Shown piece by piece: positions 63,021-64,000 of a stretch of 64,000 nt of DNA. Numbering within the stretch: position 1 is the stretch's first letter; each line of letters begins with the position of its first letter. The stretch comes from Thinopyrum elongatum (Eukaryota > Streptophyta > Magnoliopsida > Poales > Poaceae). The stretch spans positions 216,193,018-216,257,017 of the forward strand of contig CM022299.1 of the NCBI GenBank assembly GCA_011799875.1. The letters run 5' to 3'. The notes below the pieces were generated by a model that saw only the letters and a program-made list of their open reading frames with translations, ran no database searches and was not told the DNA's origin. Position numbers and translations under genes: made by a program.

Positions 63021-64000
63021 TCAGTAGCTTTCGGAGTTGTACCCTACAGTACAGTTAGCGGGATAGGCTTCACCAAGAGTATTGTGGAGCACAAACATTT
63101 GACGAACAAGCATAATATCAAAGTTAAAATTCTTGGAAGGTAAGATAGGATGCTCATCAAGAAATCCTAGGACAAAATAAATGGTAAGACCATTTTGGCA
63201 TTTTACCTTGCGTCCCACAAGATGTTTTAGGTCCCCATCATTGTCTTCACAAGGCAATGATTTCCGGCTGGAGACCTTTCCCTGCAAGAGAAGTTAATTC
63301 TTCTTAACCACCCACATCTTAAGGGTGGCTTAGGAGCAATGAGTCTAAGTGCAGCATCTCAGAACTTTGGCTTTGGAGCCCTAGCAAATAGTTTTGCAGG
63401 AGGTGAATAGTACTCAAAAGAATATGCAGAAAAATTCTTTGATTTGTGAACATAGCGGTTTGATGAAACACGCTCATATTCATGAGTCTGATGATAATTT
63501 CCCTGCAAAACATTGGCGTTAGGATGAGCATATGAGGTCCTCTGTCTGTATGAAGCCTTTGGTCCATATGAAGCCTTTGGTCCGAGGTTTGTCTTCTTCC
63601 CTGGTGGTGTCATGATGACATTCACTGGAAGATTCTCAAGACAACTTTTAGGAACCCAGACTTCTTCATAGGTGGTCCGTTCTAGCAGTTAGTACCAATA
63701 AACCTGGCAAACACTTCACCATTCTGATTCTTAAATAGCTTATAATTGGAGTCAAAGGACTCATCAATGATAATGGGGTTAGCACAAGTGAAGCCAGATA
63801 AAGTGGATGGATCTATTGAGGGACCCTTTGCAGCAACCCATGTGGTTTTGGGGCACTGCTCAGGCTTCCAGTAAGAACCATCAACATTCATTTTCCTCTC
63901 AAAACCAACACCCTCTTTCCTAGGGTTTCAGTTCAGAATCTATTTCTTGAGGACATCACATACTGTCTGATGCCATTTGTGGGTTTTTTTAATTCATTTT
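63021..64000 (-). pseudogene. gag: Gag C-terminal part and gag-protease linker, SIRE-type Copia A (broken, partial)
   Basis: Three minus-strand blocks in different frames: 63891-63682 (MNVDGSYWKPEQCPKTTWVA to GEVFARFIGTNC), 63625-63359 (MNVIMTPPGKKTNLGPKASY, with repeated KASYGPKASY) and 63287-63021 (CEDNDGDLKHLVGRKVKCQN to ANCTVGYNSESY). The order and the protease motif just downstream place them at the gag-pol boundary. The linker is low-complexity and variable. Gag proper lies beyond the right edge. Confidence 0.65.

Larger units (their letters stand above)
52398..64000 (-). mobile_element. SIRE/Maximus-type Copia retrotransposon (Copia A), runs off the right edge
   Basis: Reading leftwards: gag end (about 63990-63300), protease and integrase, RT and RNase H, a spacer, a long second ORF, PPT and 3' LTR. 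The long ORF after pol is the mark of the SIRE lineage; in Triticeae, Maximus is the known family, named here as likely. The 5' LTR and gag start are outside the window. Coding regions are broken. Confidence 0.85.

Overview
The window looks like intergenic chromosome sequence from a large grass genome, most likely Triticeae (wheat, Aegilops, barley or rye). This rests on the recognisable transposon families (SIRE/Maximus-type Copia, Tat/Retand-type, Tekay-type and Athila-type Gypsy, CACTA, Stowaway) and on their nesting. I see no host gene with an intact structure, and no rRNA, tRNA or CRISPR array. Almost every base can be assigned to a transposable element (TE).

Layout, outermost first. The base layer is a minus-strand SIRE-type Copia tract. 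Copia A (52398-64000, running off the right edge) has pol, a long second ORF and an LTR. That same LTR (52398-53736) is followed by a primer-binding site and a gag start belonging to a second copy, Copia B. Copia B resumes at 4911-2154 with the end of the second ORF and at 2153-1477 with its 3' LTR. Its pol is missing and is replaced by a fragment of an Athila-type Gypsy element (minus strand, 51938-51910 plus 7891-4912). A CACTA transposon (7892-51909, TSD TCT, about 11.4 kb of its own sequence) sits inside that Athila fragment. Two elements sit in the CACTA: a Tat/Retand-type Gypsy (8283-32868, TSD GTTGC) and a complete non-autonomous Athila-type element (41543-49552, TSD GAGGC). A chromovirus of Tekay type with 4-kb LTRs (15597-29693, TSD GGAGA) sits in the integrase gene of the Tat element. 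The left end also has a solo Tat LTR (3531-4438, TSD CCATT) and the 5' end of a third Tat copy on the minus strand (1-1476).

Coding content. The gag-pol genes of the Tat, Tekay and Copia elements are recognisable domain by domain, but all carry stops and frameshifts. Several lesions look like C-to-T decay, and some catalytic residues are changed. Less ordinary content includes: an intact 243-codon ORF upstream of gag in the Tekay element; an antisense ORF with its own TATA box in the Tat element; a 323-codon ORF that is the only gene of the non-autonomous Athila element; and, inside the CACTA, several minus-strand ORFs, a three-exon B3-like gene remnant and two rearranged pieces of a 3'-5' exonuclease-like gene. 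The CACTA interior also holds several tandem arrays (about 503, 245, 100, 84 and 24 bp). No CACTA transposase is visible.

The most notable observations are the gene fragments carried by the CACTA, the shared-LTR Copia tandem with its replaced pol, and the accessory ORFs of the three Gypsy elements. Family names are assigned by motif recognition only; no database search was possible.
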